DNA of 64,000 nucleotides from Rhodococcus sp. B7740 (GTDB lineage Bacteria > Actinomycetota > Actinomycetes > Mycobacteriales > Mycobacteriaceae): the NCBI RefSeq assembly GCF_000954115.1, contig NZ_CP010797.1, positions 2,976,001 through 3,040,000 of the forward strand, in the 5' to 3' direction. How positions within the stretch are numbered: position 1 is the stretch's first letter; each line of letters begins with the position of its first letter. The notes beneath the pieces are model-generated. The model searched no databases. It was not told where the DNA came from and saw only the letters and a list, made by a program, of their open reading frames with translations. Position numbers and translations under genes: made by a program. Of this stretch, positions 18,591 through 27,963 are shown piece after piece.

Positions 18591-19877
18591 GTGTTACCTC
18601 CCGCGCTCCCCAGACACCAGGCTCCCGAATGGGACGGTGCCGTGTGGATCGGTGACATCGACCTGGAGCAGGATCTTCCGGAGTTTCTCGCCCTCGACGA
18701 CTCCGATGGTTACCGCCGTGCCCGACTGTTGATCCGACGCGGACTCGACCCGCTCGGCTTCGTCGAACTCGATGTCGTCGACGGCGCGATCGCGGCACAC
18801 GACGTGCGGCGGGCTGCGATGTCGCTCGCGCAGGTTCCGATGCCCGACGCGCTGCCCGACCCCGATGGGACGCTGCCGCCGATCACCGTGGTGATCTGCA
18901 CCCGCGACCGAGTCGAGCACCTGAAGGGCGCGCTCGCGTCGGTGTCCGCTCTGGACTACCCCGACTTCGAGGTGGTCGTCGTCGACAACGCGTCCCCGAC
19001 CGATGCCACGCAGCAGTACGTTCGCGGGCTGGGCGACCCCCGCGTTCGCGTCGTGTTTGAGCCGACGGCGGGTCTGTCGAGGGCAAGGAACACGGGGTTG
19101 CGGGCGGCGCGACACGACATCGTCGCCTTCACCGACGACGACGTCGCCGTGGATGCGAGGTGGTTGCGGAGCATCGCGCGCGGTTTCGGGCGGGCCGATG
19201 GGGTGACGTGCGTGTCCGGCATCGTGCCCAGTGGCGAGATCAGAACTCAGGCGCAGGCGTACTTCGATCGCCGCGTCGGGTGGGCGAGTTCGGTGACTCC
19301 TCGGGTCTACGACCTGAAGAATCCGCCGGCCGACGTGCCGCTGTTTCCGTTCCAGGTCGGGATGTACGGGACCGGAGCCAATTTCGCCGTCGACCGCGGG
19401 CGGATGTTCGACCTGGGAGGATTCGACGAGGCGTTGGGAGTGGGATCTCCGACCAACGGCGGTGAGGACCTCGACATGTTCTTCCGAGTGCTGATGGCCG
19501 GCGACAAGCTGGTCTACGAGCCCGCCGCCATCGTGTGGCACCGTCATCGCGCCGATTCGGAGGCGTTGGCGGTACAGGCCCGCGGATACGGACTCGGACT
19601 CGGCGCGTGGCTGTACACGGTCGCCACCGACCGCAGATCGGCTGTGTTGGCCGCCACGGTGGCCGTCCGCCGACTCGGCAGCGCGATTCGGTTGTCCGCC
19701 AAGATGAGCAAGGTCGCCTCCCCTCCCGACGATCTCGCTGCCGACCTTCCCGACGGCATCGGCCGGATGGAACTGCTGTCCATCGCCAAAGGCCCCGCGG
19801 CCATCCGGCGCAGCAGGCGCGAAGGTCGCGAACGCACTCCTCTGGCGGGGGTGAACCGTGACCCAGTCCTCGACTGA
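18591..19877 (+). CDS. GT2-family glycosyltransferase
   Basis: 428 residues from GTG 18591 (GAAAGGACC site). The first about 90 residues are a separate N-terminal region. The GT-A domain follows with ITVVICTRDRVEHL, VVVDNASPTD, the nucleotide-binding metal motif FTDDDVAVD and the acceptor-side GGEDLDMFFR. A short C-terminal segment with LGLGAWLYTVATDR may be membrane-associated. It should transfer a sugar from a nucleotide donor to the growing glycan on the cytoplasmic face. It overlaps the next gene by 20 bp. Confidence 0.88.
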   Translation: MLPPALPRHQAPEWDGAVWIGDIDLEQDLPEFLALDDSDGYRRARLLIRRGLDPLGFVELDVVDGAIAAHDVRRAAMSLAQVPMPDALPDPDGTLPPITVVICTRDRVEHLKGALASVSALDYPDFEVVVVDNASPTDATQQYVRGLGDPRVRVVFEPTAGLSRARNTGLRAARHDIVAFTDDDVAVDARWLRSIARGFGRADGVTCVSGIVPSGEIRTQAQAYFDRRVGWASSVTPRVYDLKNPPADVPLFPFQVGMYGTGANFAVDRGRMFDLGGFDEALGVGSPTNGGEDLDMFFRVLMAGDKLVYEPAAIVWHRHRADSEALAVQARGYGLGLGAWLYTVATDRRSAVLAATVAVRRLGSAIRLSAKMSKVASPPDDLAADLPDGIGRMELLSIAKGPAAIRRSRREGRERTPLAGVNRDPVLD

Positions 19878-22110
19878 TTCCGGATACCGGTCCATCGCGG
19901 ATCTGCGGCACAAGCTGTTCGTTCCGTCCGATTGGACCGTCGACTGGCCCGTCGGCACCACCGACTCCGCTGCAGGAACACGGCGGCGCGCAGGTAGCCG
20001 ACTGCGCTACGCCGACATCAGCGTTCTCGCTGCGCTGTCCGGTCTGACCTCCATGATCGCGCTGCCGACACTGGTTCGCGTCGTGCTTCTGACGGTCCTG
20101 CTGTTCTTCGGACCTGGGGCCGCGATCCTGTCCTGGGTCCGTATTCCTCGCACCGCGGTTCCTGCCGCCCTGCCGATTCTGAGCATCTCGGTGGTGACCC
20201 TGATGGTGTCGGCGGCGATGTGGGGCTACCGCTGGTCGCCCCGGATGTGGACGTTGTGGCTGTGTCTGGCCCTGATCGGGTCGTCGCTGCTCTGGTACCG
20301 CAAGCACGGCCGTCCCGACCTGCCGGTGTGGATCTCGCGGGCACGTGAGGTCGTCGCTCCGTCGTCGCGAGCGTCCGCCCTCGCCCACGTGCGGTTCGTG
20401 CTGACCGATCGCGAGACGTTGCGACGCAACGTCGCCGGCCTGATTCTGGCGTTGGCGTTCTTCCTGTGGCTGCCGCTGTTGCCGGGTCTCGAGCGCGCGA
20501 CGTACTCGCAGTTCGGGCTGTTGACCGCCGGAACCGGCCCCGGACTGGTGCTGTGCATGGTCCTGGTCATGGCGGCGTTCCTGATCGCGTTGCGGCGTCA
20601 TCAGCTTCGCACCATGGTGGTCGCCATCGGCCTGGCCATCGTGGTGCAGCGATTCACCGTCACGCTCGTCACGTCCGCTCCGATCTACGACTGGACGTAC
20701 AAGCACGTCGCCGTCACGGAGTTCGTTCTGGATCTGAACCGACTGGCACCGGGCGGCGTCGACATCTACAGCGAGTGGCCCAGCTTCTTCCTCGTCTCGG
20801 CCTGGTTCCAGCACGTCACCGGATACGACACGCTGTCCCTGGCGCACGTGTTCGCGCCGTTGATCCACGTGGTGCTCGCGGCGGCCGTCTACGGCCTCGC
20901 ACGGGTCATGAAGTTCGACAAGCGCGCAGCGATCACGGCGGCGATGCTCGCCGAGGTCATCAACTGGGTTGGCCAGGACTACTACTCACCGCAGGCGTGG
21001 GCGCTACTGCTCGCCGTGGGCTTCCTGGCGCTGTTGATGTCCTCGACACTCACCAGGTCCGCGGCGTACGTGTCCATCGTTCCGTTCGCGGCACTGGTCC
21101 CCACGCACCAACTGACCCCGTACTGGCTGATGGCCGTCACCGGCGTGCTGCTGGTGACGCGACGAGCCAAGCCGTGGTGGTTGATGATTCCGCTCGGCAT
21201 CATCTTGCTGGGATACCTGTATCCGCGACTGCCGATCGTGGCACCGTACGGACTCTTCCAGGGGTTCGATCCCGTGCAGAACGCCGCGAGCAACGTCGAG
21301 GCGGAGGGTGTGCTCGGCAAACAGATCACGTCTCTGGTCTGCCGCGCACTCTCCGGTGGGGTGTTCGTGCTGGCGTTCGCCTCGGCCGTCTACGCCTGGC
21401 GCACCAAGAAGACGTTCTGGGCTCCGATGGTGATGGCATTCGGCTCGATCATGCTCCTCGCCGGCCAGAGCTACGGCGGTGAGGCGATCTTCCGGGTGTA
21501 CCTCTATGCGATTCCCGGTTGCGTGCTCCTGATCGTTCCCCTGTTCCTGGCACTGTTCGATCGGACGCCGTCCCAGGATCGCCCCTCCCGGGCCCGCAGG
21601 CTCACCGCCAGGACCTCGGTCGCGGTCGCCACTGCCGGGGCCATCGGCTCCGCTGTACTGGGCTTGCAGAGCTACTTCGGCCTGTGGCCGATCGTCCTCG
21701 AGAATCGCGAACAGATCGACGACGCCCGAGCGGTGGCCGCGCAGTCGCCGAACGGAACCGCGATCACGATGCTGTACTCCTCGGGCTACCCGGCCCGGTC
21801 GACGTCGGACTACGGACGACTGACCGCGGCCAACGAATACTGGGACGTCCCGCTCTACGCGCTCGGCCCCGAGTACATGGAGGGCTTCCCGACGCCCGAG
21901 AAGCTCGGCCAGATCGACTACAACGCGTCGATCAGCGACACACCTACCTACATGGTGCTGACTCGTCAGTCGCTCGAGGCGATGCAGTACTACGGTTTCG
22001 TCGCCGACGATGCGGTCGCCCGTTTCCGGCAGTGGCTCGCCACCAATTCGGCGTGGTCGGTGCGGTATCAGGACGCCGACACGATCGTCTATCAGTACCG
22101 ATCTCGTTGA
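19858..22110 (+). CDS. large polytopic membrane protein of the glycan operon
   Basis: 750 residues from GTG 19858 inside the preceding GT2 gene. After about 65 soluble residues there are roughly 13-14 membrane helices (to about 600). An extracytoplasmic C-terminal domain of about 140 residues follows (NREQIDDARAVAAQSPNG onward). DIYSEWPSFFLVSAWFQH between helices, with acidic residues, is reminiscent of GT-C-type glycosyltransferases or glycan polymerases. I recognise no diagnostic motif of Wzy or WaaL, so polymerase, ligase or GT-C transferase are all possible. It ends the long operon; the next gene follows a 220-bp AT-rich spacer. Confidence 0.7.
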   Translation: MTQSSTDSGYRSIADLRHKLFVPSDWTVDWPVGTTDSAAGTRRRAGSRLRYADISVLAALSGLTSMIALPTLVRVVLLTVLLFFGPGAAILSWVRIPRTAVPAALPILSISVVTLMVSAAMWGYRWSPRMWTLWLCLALIGSSLLWYRKHGRPDLPVWISRAREVVAPSSRASALAHVRFVLTDRETLRRNVAGLILALAFFLWLPLLPGLERATYSQFGLLTAGTGPGLVLCMVLVMAAFLIALRRHQLRTMVVAIGLAIVVQRFTVTLVTSAPIYDWTYKHVAVTEFVLDLNRLAPGGVDIYSEWPSFFLVSAWFQHVTGYDTLSLAHVFAPLIHVVLAAAVYGLARVMKFDKRAAITAAMLAEVINWVGQDYYSPQAWALLLAVGFLALLMSSTLTRSAAYVSIVPFAALVPTHQLTPYWLMAVTGVLLVTRRAKPWWLMIPLGIILLGYLYPRLPIVAPYGLFQGFDPVQNAASNVEAEGVLGKQITSLVCRALSGGVFVLAFASAVYAWRTKKTFWAPMVMAFGSIMLLAGQSYGGEAIFRVYLYAIPGCVLLIVPLFLALFDRTPSQDRPSRARRLTARTSVAVATAGAIGSAVLGLQSYFGLWPIVLENREQIDDARAVAAQSPNGTAITMLYSSGYPARSTSDYGRLTAANEYWDVPLYALGPEYMEGFPTPEKLGQIDYNASISDTPTYMVLTRQSLEAMQYYGFVADDAVARFRQWLATNSAWSVRYQDADTIVYQYRSR

Positions 22111-22136
22111 TTCGGTTCACAAACTATGACGTGAAT

Positions 22137-22198
22137 CTCCAAACAATCTTCCAGTTGGTTTGTTTGCAGCTTGACAAACCAGCAGCTTCTTTTAAGCT
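22137..22198 (+). promoter_or_regulatory. AT-rich promoter/operator region before the two-GT operon
   Basis: CAAACAA (22140-22146) and TTGTTTG (22160-22166) form an inverted repeat overlapping CTCCAAACAATCT, a motif shared with the carrier-protein operon. It is followed by a TTGACA (22171-22176) with TAAGCT (22193-22198) at a 16-bp spacing, a plausible housekeeping promoter. The AT content is striking for this genome. Confidence 0.45.
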
Positions 22199-22330
22199 TG
22201 CTTTCAGTCAAAGGAAACAGGTTCTTACGCTTCAGAACGAACGTCAAGGCACTGTCTGTGGATGCGGCGGGGGTCGATTCACGGAGCTCGGAGACATCTG
22301 CCCATCGCACTCGACCCATGTGGAATGGAT

Positions 22331-23182
22331 ATGTTGAATCGTCAGAATCCCCGCGTCAGTGTCGTCATCCCGACGCTCAACGAGGCCGCGAACCTTCGTC
22401 ACGTCCTCCCCCTGCTCTCTCACGATTACGAGCTCGTGCTGGTCGACGGTGGATCCGTCGACGGCACCATCGACGCGGCACGCGAGATTCGCGGTGACAT
22501 TCGCATCATCAAGCAGACCCGCAAGGGCAAGGGCAACGCGCTCGCATGCGGCTTCGAGGCCGCTACCGGCGACATCATCGTCATGTTCGACGCCGACGGT
22601 TCCGCCGATGCCGCCGAGATCCCGCGCTTCGTCGACGCCCTGATCGCCGGTGCCGACTTCGCCAAGGGCAGCCGGTTCTGCGAGGGTGGCGGGAGCCACG
22701 ACATCACTCCGCTGCGCCGCGCAGGCAACGGTGGCCTGCACCTCGTGGCCAACACGCTCTTCGGAACTCGCTTCTCGGATCTCTGCTACGGCTACAACGC
22801 TTTCTGGCGCGATCTGGTGCCGGTCCTCGACCTGCCCGTCGTCGATCAGCCGGGTGCCGAGGGCATGATGCTCTGGGGCGACGGTTTCGAGATCGAGACC
22901 ATCATCAACTGCCGCTTCGCCGAGGCGTCCGTGCGCATCGAGGAAGTGCCGAGCGTCGAACTGGCCCGCATCTACGGCCAGAGCAATCTGCGCACGTTCT
23001 CGGACGGCTTCCGGGTGTTGCGCACCCTGATGACCGAACGCATGCGTGCCCGCAGGATCAAGCGCAGGTCCATCGTGCGTCCGTTGCGTGAGTCGATCGA
23101 CGCCCGTACCGACATGGACCTCGAGTTCGAGGCTCTGGAGTCGTACAACGAGGTTCTCGAACTCCGCGAGAAGACGGCGTGA
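22331..23182 (+). CDS. GT2-family glycosyltransferase (dolichol-phosphate-mannose-synthase-like)
   Basis: About 283 residues. The GT-A fold shows VSVVIPTLNEAANL, LVLVDGGSVDGT, a KGKGNALACGF stretch and the metal motif FDADGS. GNGGLHLVANTLFGTRFSDLCYGYNAFW resembles DPM1-like enzymes that make polyprenyl-phosphate sugars or extend lipid-linked glycans. I chose ATG 22331 for its distance from GTGGA; ATG 22325 is two codons earlier. There is no C-terminal membrane domain. The following GT2 gene overlaps it by GTGA. Confidence 0.86.
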   Translation: MLNRQNPRVSVVIPTLNEAANLRHVLPLLSHDYELVLVDGGSVDGTIDAAREIRGDIRIIKQTRKGKGNALACGFEAATGDIIVMFDADGSADAAEIPRFVDALIAGADFAKGSRFCEGGGSHDITPLRRAGNGGLHLVANTLFGTRFSDLCYGYNAFWRDLVPVLDLPVVDQPGAEGMMLWGDGFEIETIINCRFAEASVRIEEVPSVELARIYGQSNLRTFSDGFRVLRTLMTERMRARRIKRRSIVRPLRESIDARTDMDLEFEALESYNEVLELREKTA

Positions 23183-24141
23183 GTCTGCCGACTTCCTCGG
23201 TAGTCATCTGCGCGTACACGTTGGCTCGATGGTCCGAACTCCGGACCGCCGTGACGGCCGTCCTCGACCAGGACGTGCCTGCCGACGAACTGATCGTCGT
23301 CATCGATCACAATGCGCAACTGGCCGAACGCGCACGCGACGAGTTCTCGCCGCTGCACCGGAGCGTGAACGTGGTGGAGAACAACCACCCTCGCGGCCTC
23401 TCCGGAGCGCGCAACACCTCGCTCGATATCGCGACCGGTGAGATCGTCGTCTTTCTGGACGACGACGCCTCACCGCGCACCACAGAGTGGCTCGGAGCCA
23501 TTCTGTCCCATTACTCGGACGATGCCGTGTACGCCGTTGGGGGCTCTGCATACCCGGTATGGCCGGACAAGCGTCCGGCCTTCTTACCGGCCGAGGTAGT
23601 GGGTGAACCCGGCGAACTCGATTGGGTCGTCGGGTGCACCTACCGCGGGCAGCCGACGGAAACCGCTCAGGTCCGCAATCTCATGGGCGCGAACATGTCG
23701 TTCCGCCGTGAGCCCGTCGTCGCACTCGGCGGATTCGTCTCCGGCATCGGCCGGATCGGACGTGTCCCCCTCGGCTGCGAGGAGACGGAGTTGTGCATCC
23801 GTCTGCGCCAGACGCATCCGGACGCCCAGATCGTGTTCGATCCTTCCATCGTCGTCGATCACACGGTCAGTGCCGACCGCACTCGTCCGCGCTACCTCAT
23901 CACGCGCAGCTACGCCGAGGGCGTGTCCAAGGCCGCCATCGCCCGGTTGATCGGGGCCGAGGACGCACTGTCCTCGGAGCGGGCGTACACCGCCAAGATT
24001 CTGCCTCGTGCGGTCGGCCGGGAGACCAGCGCCGCTGCGCGCGGCAACCCGGCACGCGCATGGGGTGCGATGGCCGTGGTGGCAAGCGTCGGTGCAGCCG
24101 GAATCGGCTATGCCCGAGGCAAACTGAGCACGAGCCGCTAG
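23179..24141 (+). CDS. GT2-family glycosyltransferase
   Basis: 320 residues, GTG start overlapping the previous stop. The GT-A motifs are SVVICAYTLARWSEL, GLSGARNTSLDIATGE, the metal motif FLDDDASP, and an acceptor site GCEETELCIRLRQ. The C-terminal 60 residues include one hydrophobic helix (WGAMAVVASVGAAGIGYA) that could anchor it to the membrane. It is the third GT2 of the locus. It ends a short operon that converges on the reverse-strand GH2 gene across a 43-nt palindromic repeat. Confidence 0.87.
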   Translation: MSLPTSSVVICAYTLARWSELRTAVTAVLDQDVPADELIVVIDHNAQLAERARDEFSPLHRSVNVVENNHPRGLSGARNTSLDIATGEIVVFLDDDASPRTTEWLGAILSHYSDDAVYAVGGSAYPVWPDKRPAFLPAEVVGEPGELDWVVGCTYRGQPTETAQVRNLMGANMSFRREPVVALGGFVSGIGRIGRVPLGCEETELCIRLRQTHPDAQIVFDPSIVVDHTVSADRTRPRYLITRSYAEGVSKAAIARLIGAEDALSSERAYTAKILPRAVGRETSAAARGNPARAWGAMAVVASVGAAGIGYARGKLSTSR

Positions 24142-24144
24142 CAG

Positions 24145-24187
24145 CACGTGCACAGAACTTCGTAGCCCACTACGAATTTCTGCTCAC
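24145..24187. repeat. 43-nt palindromic convergent-terminator repeat, copy 2
   Basis: Reverse-complement copy of 4172-4214 with three mismatches. TTCGTAG (24159-24165) pairs with CTACGAA (24170-24176) around CCCA. Like copy 1 it lies between convergent genes; its right end overlaps the stop codon of the GH2 gene. Confidence 0.6.
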
Positions 24188-26604
24188 GACCTCGGTGCCA
24201 CCGAGGCCCGCTCCACCGAGTTGAGCGCGCGCACATGTCCGCGCGGTGCACTCGCGCCACGACCGACGAGGGTCAGGGTACGAGGTTCGTTCGGTGCCAG
24301 GTGGAACCACGAGTCCGACGCCTCGAAACCGTCGATGTCGACGCAGACGTACTGCGCCGGCCAGTCGGCTCGGACGGTCAGTTCCCAGTTCCCCGAGATC
24401 GTTTCGACGACACTGGCGACCAATCCCACCGTGTTCTGCCGACTCTGCGCGCCGACGAGCGCGGTGGTTCGCGCAACCTCCACACCATTGTCGTCCGAGA
24501 ACACGACCGTGACGGCGGAGTAGGTTCGACTGCCGAAGCGGTAGGCATGGTTGGCGTCGGTGAAGGTACCGACGATCGAATCCACGGTCAGTGTGACGGA
24601 TCCGTTCGCCGGGGCGTGCACCGCACGTTCGTACTCGTGGCTGCCGCGGGAGGCGTGCAACACCACTCGGATACTGCCCGAGCGTGCCGGCCCGTCGTTG
24701 ACCAGTTCCACCGAATAGCCGTCGAGTCCGTTGTCGGACAACAGCAATGCCACCGGGGCGCTTGCCCGCGCCAATGCGTAGAAGGGAGCCTTGGGCACAC
24801 CGGCGGTGTCGACGATGCCCCAGCCTGCGCCGGGGACGGTGTCTCGTAGCGTCAGCACGAGGGCTCCGGCGCACCCAGAGGATGCTCGACGCCAATGGCC
24901 GAACGCTTCGGTGAAGGCTTCGACGATCGCCGCTCTGCCGTAATCGAGGTACAGCTCTGCGTCGTCCCGCCGGATCAGGTGCGGGTCGACGCCGAAGATC
25001 GTGCGTACGTAGTGATCTCGCACGTCCTCGAAATCCCAGGACGAGCCGCGGTCACGGGGGACGGCGGCCTTCCAGTCCGGGTGGTGACCGGCGACGGCCG
25101 CGGACCCGAAGAATTTCTCCACCTGCGCCCGCTCCGGGGGGACTGCGAAGGCCAGGCATTCTGCCGCGAAACGCACGCCGGCAGTGCGGATATCGGACAG
25201 TGGCCGGAGGTATCCGCCCACGCCGAAGTAGTGCGCGATGCCGTCGCCCACGTGTGTGTGCAGTTCTCCGCTCACGCTGGACGGGCTCGATGTCACGTAC
25301 GCGACTCCGGGTAGTCGATCGGCGAGAAAATCGGGAACGACGCTGTCCAGCATCGTCATTCGCTGATCATCGGCCGCGAGTCCCACCATCGTGGGTTGCT
25401 GCTGGGTCTCGCTTCCGCCACTGACGACCATCAGGGCAGGGTTGGCCGAGACGATGTCGGCGAACGCGTCGAGCTCGCGGGTGACCGCTGCGGTGTAAGC
25501 GTCGTCGGTGGGCGGGTCGATGGTGCCGAACATGACGTCCTGCCACACCATGATGCCCAGTTCCGCACACAGGGACCAGAATTCGGGCTGCTCGTACACC
25601 AGGGTGCCGACGATGCGCACCATGTTCAGGCCCGCCGACCGGAGCTGCTCGAGTGCCGCCCGCAGTTCGGGCTCCGGCGACCACAACCGCACCGGGTCAA
25701 GCGGGGTCCAGGTTCCTCCGCGACAGAAGACGTTCTCACCGTTGACCGTCAGGACCGCGCCGCCGGCCGTGCGGTCCAGGTCGACCGTACGAAACCCGAC
25801 GACGCCCATGGGATGCACGACGCCGTCCACCTCGAGCGCGACGCGATAGGTCCGCGGTCGGCCGTGAGTGTGGGGCCACCAGAGTTCGACATCGGGTAGC
25901 GTCACCGACCGGTCGATGTGCTCGACGGTTCCGAGTTCGACCGTGTGAACTCCGGACACGGTGTCGTCGATCATGATTCGAGCCGCCCCTGGAGCATCGA
26001 GCTCGGCGCGCAGTGTGACGATGCCGTCCGTACCCGATACCGCCGTCGACAGGGCGACACGACGAACGTCGGGGATCACCGACATCGACACCGGGCGCCA
26101 CGGTCCGACCGGTACCGGAAGGGGCCCGTACACGGGTGCGCGTCCGAGCATCGTCGTCCGCTCGTGCCTCAGCCCTTGCGCGGCGATCATCGACGATCGC
26201 CAGCGACCGCGTGCGCGTCGAGACTTCAGATGCGCACTCAGCGATTCGATGTGGACGGCGATGGCGACGGTGTCACCGCAGTCCGTCAGATCGAGAGTCT
26301 CGGGAACGAACATCGACGTCACGGTTCGGTGGTGGACGCCGTCGATCCAGATCTGGGCACGGGTTGCGATGCCACCGAATCTCGTTCGCACCCGGCGATG
26401 GTCACCGGTGGGGACATCGGCGACGAACCACCAGTCGTGATCGTCCGGATTCACTGCCAGTGAGCTTCCGAGCGCGGTGGCAACCGTGCCCGGCACCACC
26501 GCGTCGATCCAGTCGAGATCGTCTCGTAGGTCGCGGGGGTCGAGAACGGAACCGGCGTCGGTTCGGGCCAGACGCCACCGAACGCCGTCGAGCAGATCGA
26601 TCAC
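24184..26604 (-). CDS. glycoside hydrolase family 2, beta-mannosidase-like
   Basis: 806 residues from GTG 26604, which overlaps the DUF1839 stop by GTGA. Longer upstream extensions are just shadow of that gene. It has a sugar-binding jelly roll (DLDWIDAVVPGTVATALG), immunoglobulin-like strands and a TIM barrel with RGGTWTPLDP, GLNMVRIVGTLVYE and ELGIMVWQDVMFG. The expected acid/base site reads VSGGSETQ, where family members usually have an Asn before the Glu. The likely nucleophile is in RFAAECLAF. No signal peptide is visible, so it may be cytosolic or recycle glycan fragments. The Ser for Asn change leaves activity uncertain. Confidence 0.8.
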   Translation of the reverse strand: MIDLLDGVRWRLARTDAGSVLDPRDLRDDLDWIDAVVPGTVATALGSSLAVNPDDHDWWFVADVPTGDHRRVRTRFGGIATRAQIWIDGVHHRTVTSMFVPETLDLTDCGDTVAIAVHIESLSAHLKSRRARGRWRSSMIAAQGLRHERTTMLGRAPVYGPLPVPVGPWRPVSMSVIPDVRRVALSTAVSGTDGIVTLRAELDAPGAARIMIDDTVSGVHTVELGTVEHIDRSVTLPDVELWWPHTHGRPRTYRVALEVDGVVHPMGVVGFRTVDLDRTAGGAVLTVNGENVFCRGGTWTPLDPVRLWSPEPELRAALEQLRSAGLNMVRIVGTLVYEQPEFWSLCAELGIMVWQDVMFGTIDPPTDDAYTAAVTRELDAFADIVSANPALMVVSGGSETQQQPTMVGLAADDQRMTMLDSVVPDFLADRLPGVAYVTSSPSSVSGELHTHVGDGIAHYFGVGGYLRPLSDIRTAGVRFAAECLAFAVPPERAQVEKFFGSAAVAGHHPDWKAAVPRDRGSSWDFEDVRDHYVRTIFGVDPHLIRRDDAELYLDYGRAAIVEAFTEAFGHWRRASSGCAGALVLTLRDTVPGAGWGIVDTAGVPKAPFYALARASAPVALLLSDNGLDGYSVELVNDGPARSGSIRVVLHASRGSHEYERAVHAPANGSVTLTVDSIVGTFTDANHAYRFGSRTYSAVTVVFSDDNGVEVARTTALVGAQSRQNTVGLVASVVETISGNWELTVRADWPAQYVCVDIDGFEASDSWFHLAPNEPRTLTLVGRGASAPRGHVRALNSVERASVAPRS

Positions 26605-27605
26605 GTGCCCAATGCACCCGCAACGATGTCCATGGCCGCCATCCAGTTCTTGCTCATCTCGATCAGCGGCTCGTCGAGCACCACGTCCCGGCCACGTGCT
26701 GCGCGTGCCATCCGGAACTGAACGGCCTTGGCACCGGAGGCGGCGGCGAGAAAGTGCGGAGCGGCAACGGCGGCGCCCGCCACGCCTCGGCCTTCGAGGT
26801 AGTGCACATAGTTCGCGGCGAGTTCTGCCGTTGCGCCGAACTGCCGGAGCAGGCCGAACGACCACAGATGGAAGGCGTCGGGGCCGGCGGTCTGCACGAG
26901 CGGGATGTCGGCGATGATACGACGGGCGAGCGCATCGACCGGGTTACCCGGAGCGCGGCGCACCAGGTGTGCGCGAGCGACATCGAGGTCACGGTCACCG
27001 AAACCGGCGTCGAGAACCGCGGCGTCCACTTTGATCTGCTCGACGTACGGCAGCAGCACCTCGGCGTGCGGTTCCGGAGCGAGATTGAAGATGCCGTCGA
27101 AATCGGCCCCGGTGAGCTCGAAGTAGCCCCGATTGTGGAAGTACCCCATCACCTTGGCGTCGCGATCGATGAGGTTCGGCACGATGGTGGTCTTGGTGTG
27201 CTGATTGCGGTAGCTGGTCCCTGCGGTGTCGGGCAGCCAGAAGCCGTCGACCTCGACGGTGACGTGGATGCCGTCTTCCAGGCCTTCGACGACGTGCTCG
27301 AGCACCGGGCGCCACACGTTCATCTCGGCGACACCGATGCCGTACAGGGTGCGTAGGTCCTCGGGCGCGATCTTCACGAAGTCCCACTGTCGCCCGTCGC
27401 ATCCGGCGCTCAGCACGAAAGCGAGAGCGGGGGTCGGATCGGCACAGAACGAATGCAGAACTTCGATCCACAGGTCGACGTAACAGTTGGTTTCGGTCCA
27501 GATGCGGTCGTGATTGTGTATCGGGTGCGGTCGGTAACTGATGGGGTCGAGTTCCAGGACTCGAAGGCTGGTCCCGAGCCTGTCCAGCACTGCATCGTTC
27601 GACAT
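26601..27605 (-). CDS. DUF1839-family protein
   Basis: 334 residues, ATG 27605 preceded by a good AGGAGAGG site. It opens with LELDPISYRPHPIHNHDRIWTETNCYVDLWIEVLH, the conserved DUF1839 start; later landmarks are GCDGRQWDFVKI, GVAEMNVWRP and DTAGTSYRNQHTKTT. No function has been established. In several proteobacteria I recall DUF1839 genes next to aa:carrier-protein ligases and carrier proteins, and here it is again in the same locus. It could be a transferase taking the amino acid from the carrier. That pairing is from memory and should be verified. It overlaps the GH2 start. Confidence 0.8.
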   Translation of the reverse strand: MSNDAVLDRLGTSLRVLELDPISYRPHPIHNHDRIWTETNCYVDLWIEVLHSFCADPTPALAFVLSAGCDGRQWDFVKIAPEDLRTLYGIGVAEMNVWRPVLEHVVEGLEDGIHVTVEVDGFWLPDTAGTSYRNQHTKTTIVPNLIDRDAKVMGYFHNRGYFELTGADFDGIFNLAPEPHAEVLLPYVEQIKVDAAVLDAGFGDRDLDVARAHLVRRAPGNPVDALARRIIADIPLVQTAGPDAFHLWSFGLLRQFGATAELAANYVHYLEGRGVAGAAVAAPHFLAAASGAKAVQFRMARAARGRDVVLDEPLIEMSKNWMAAMDIVAGALGT

Positions 27606-27963
27606 GAAGCCTCTCCTACCGGATCGAATGTCGGACGGTCCCCGAGCCGCATTTGTCCGTATTGCCTGTATCCAGGCCCCTAATTCTAACGAATCGGTTT
27701 GTTCTTCGCACTCGATCGGACGGTAGGATTGTTTTTGCCCGGACGAACTACCTGCGCGGCCACCACCTCGACAGCAGTGATTCCTGACCCCGATACCGGG
27801 GGCAATCACAGAGCGAGCAGTCGGTTCCGCGCCGGTAATGCTGGTGCGCAGCTTGTTCGTGATGGCACTTACACAATGGCTCTGAGCTGGGCACATGCCG
27901 AGTGTAGACAACACCTGACACATCCACGCCCAACTCGGGTTCGCATGAGGAGGCACACGCGCG
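27606..27963. other. 358-bp divergent spacer, probable promoters
   Basis: No ORF, RNA or hairpin that I can support. It must carry promoters for the DUF1839-GH2 pair (leftward) and the EEP gene (rightward). GGATTGTTT at 27726-27734 is, on the reverse strand, AAACAATCC, matching the motif of the other two regulatory regions in the locus. GAGGAGG near 27948 serves the EEP gene. Confidence 0.4.
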
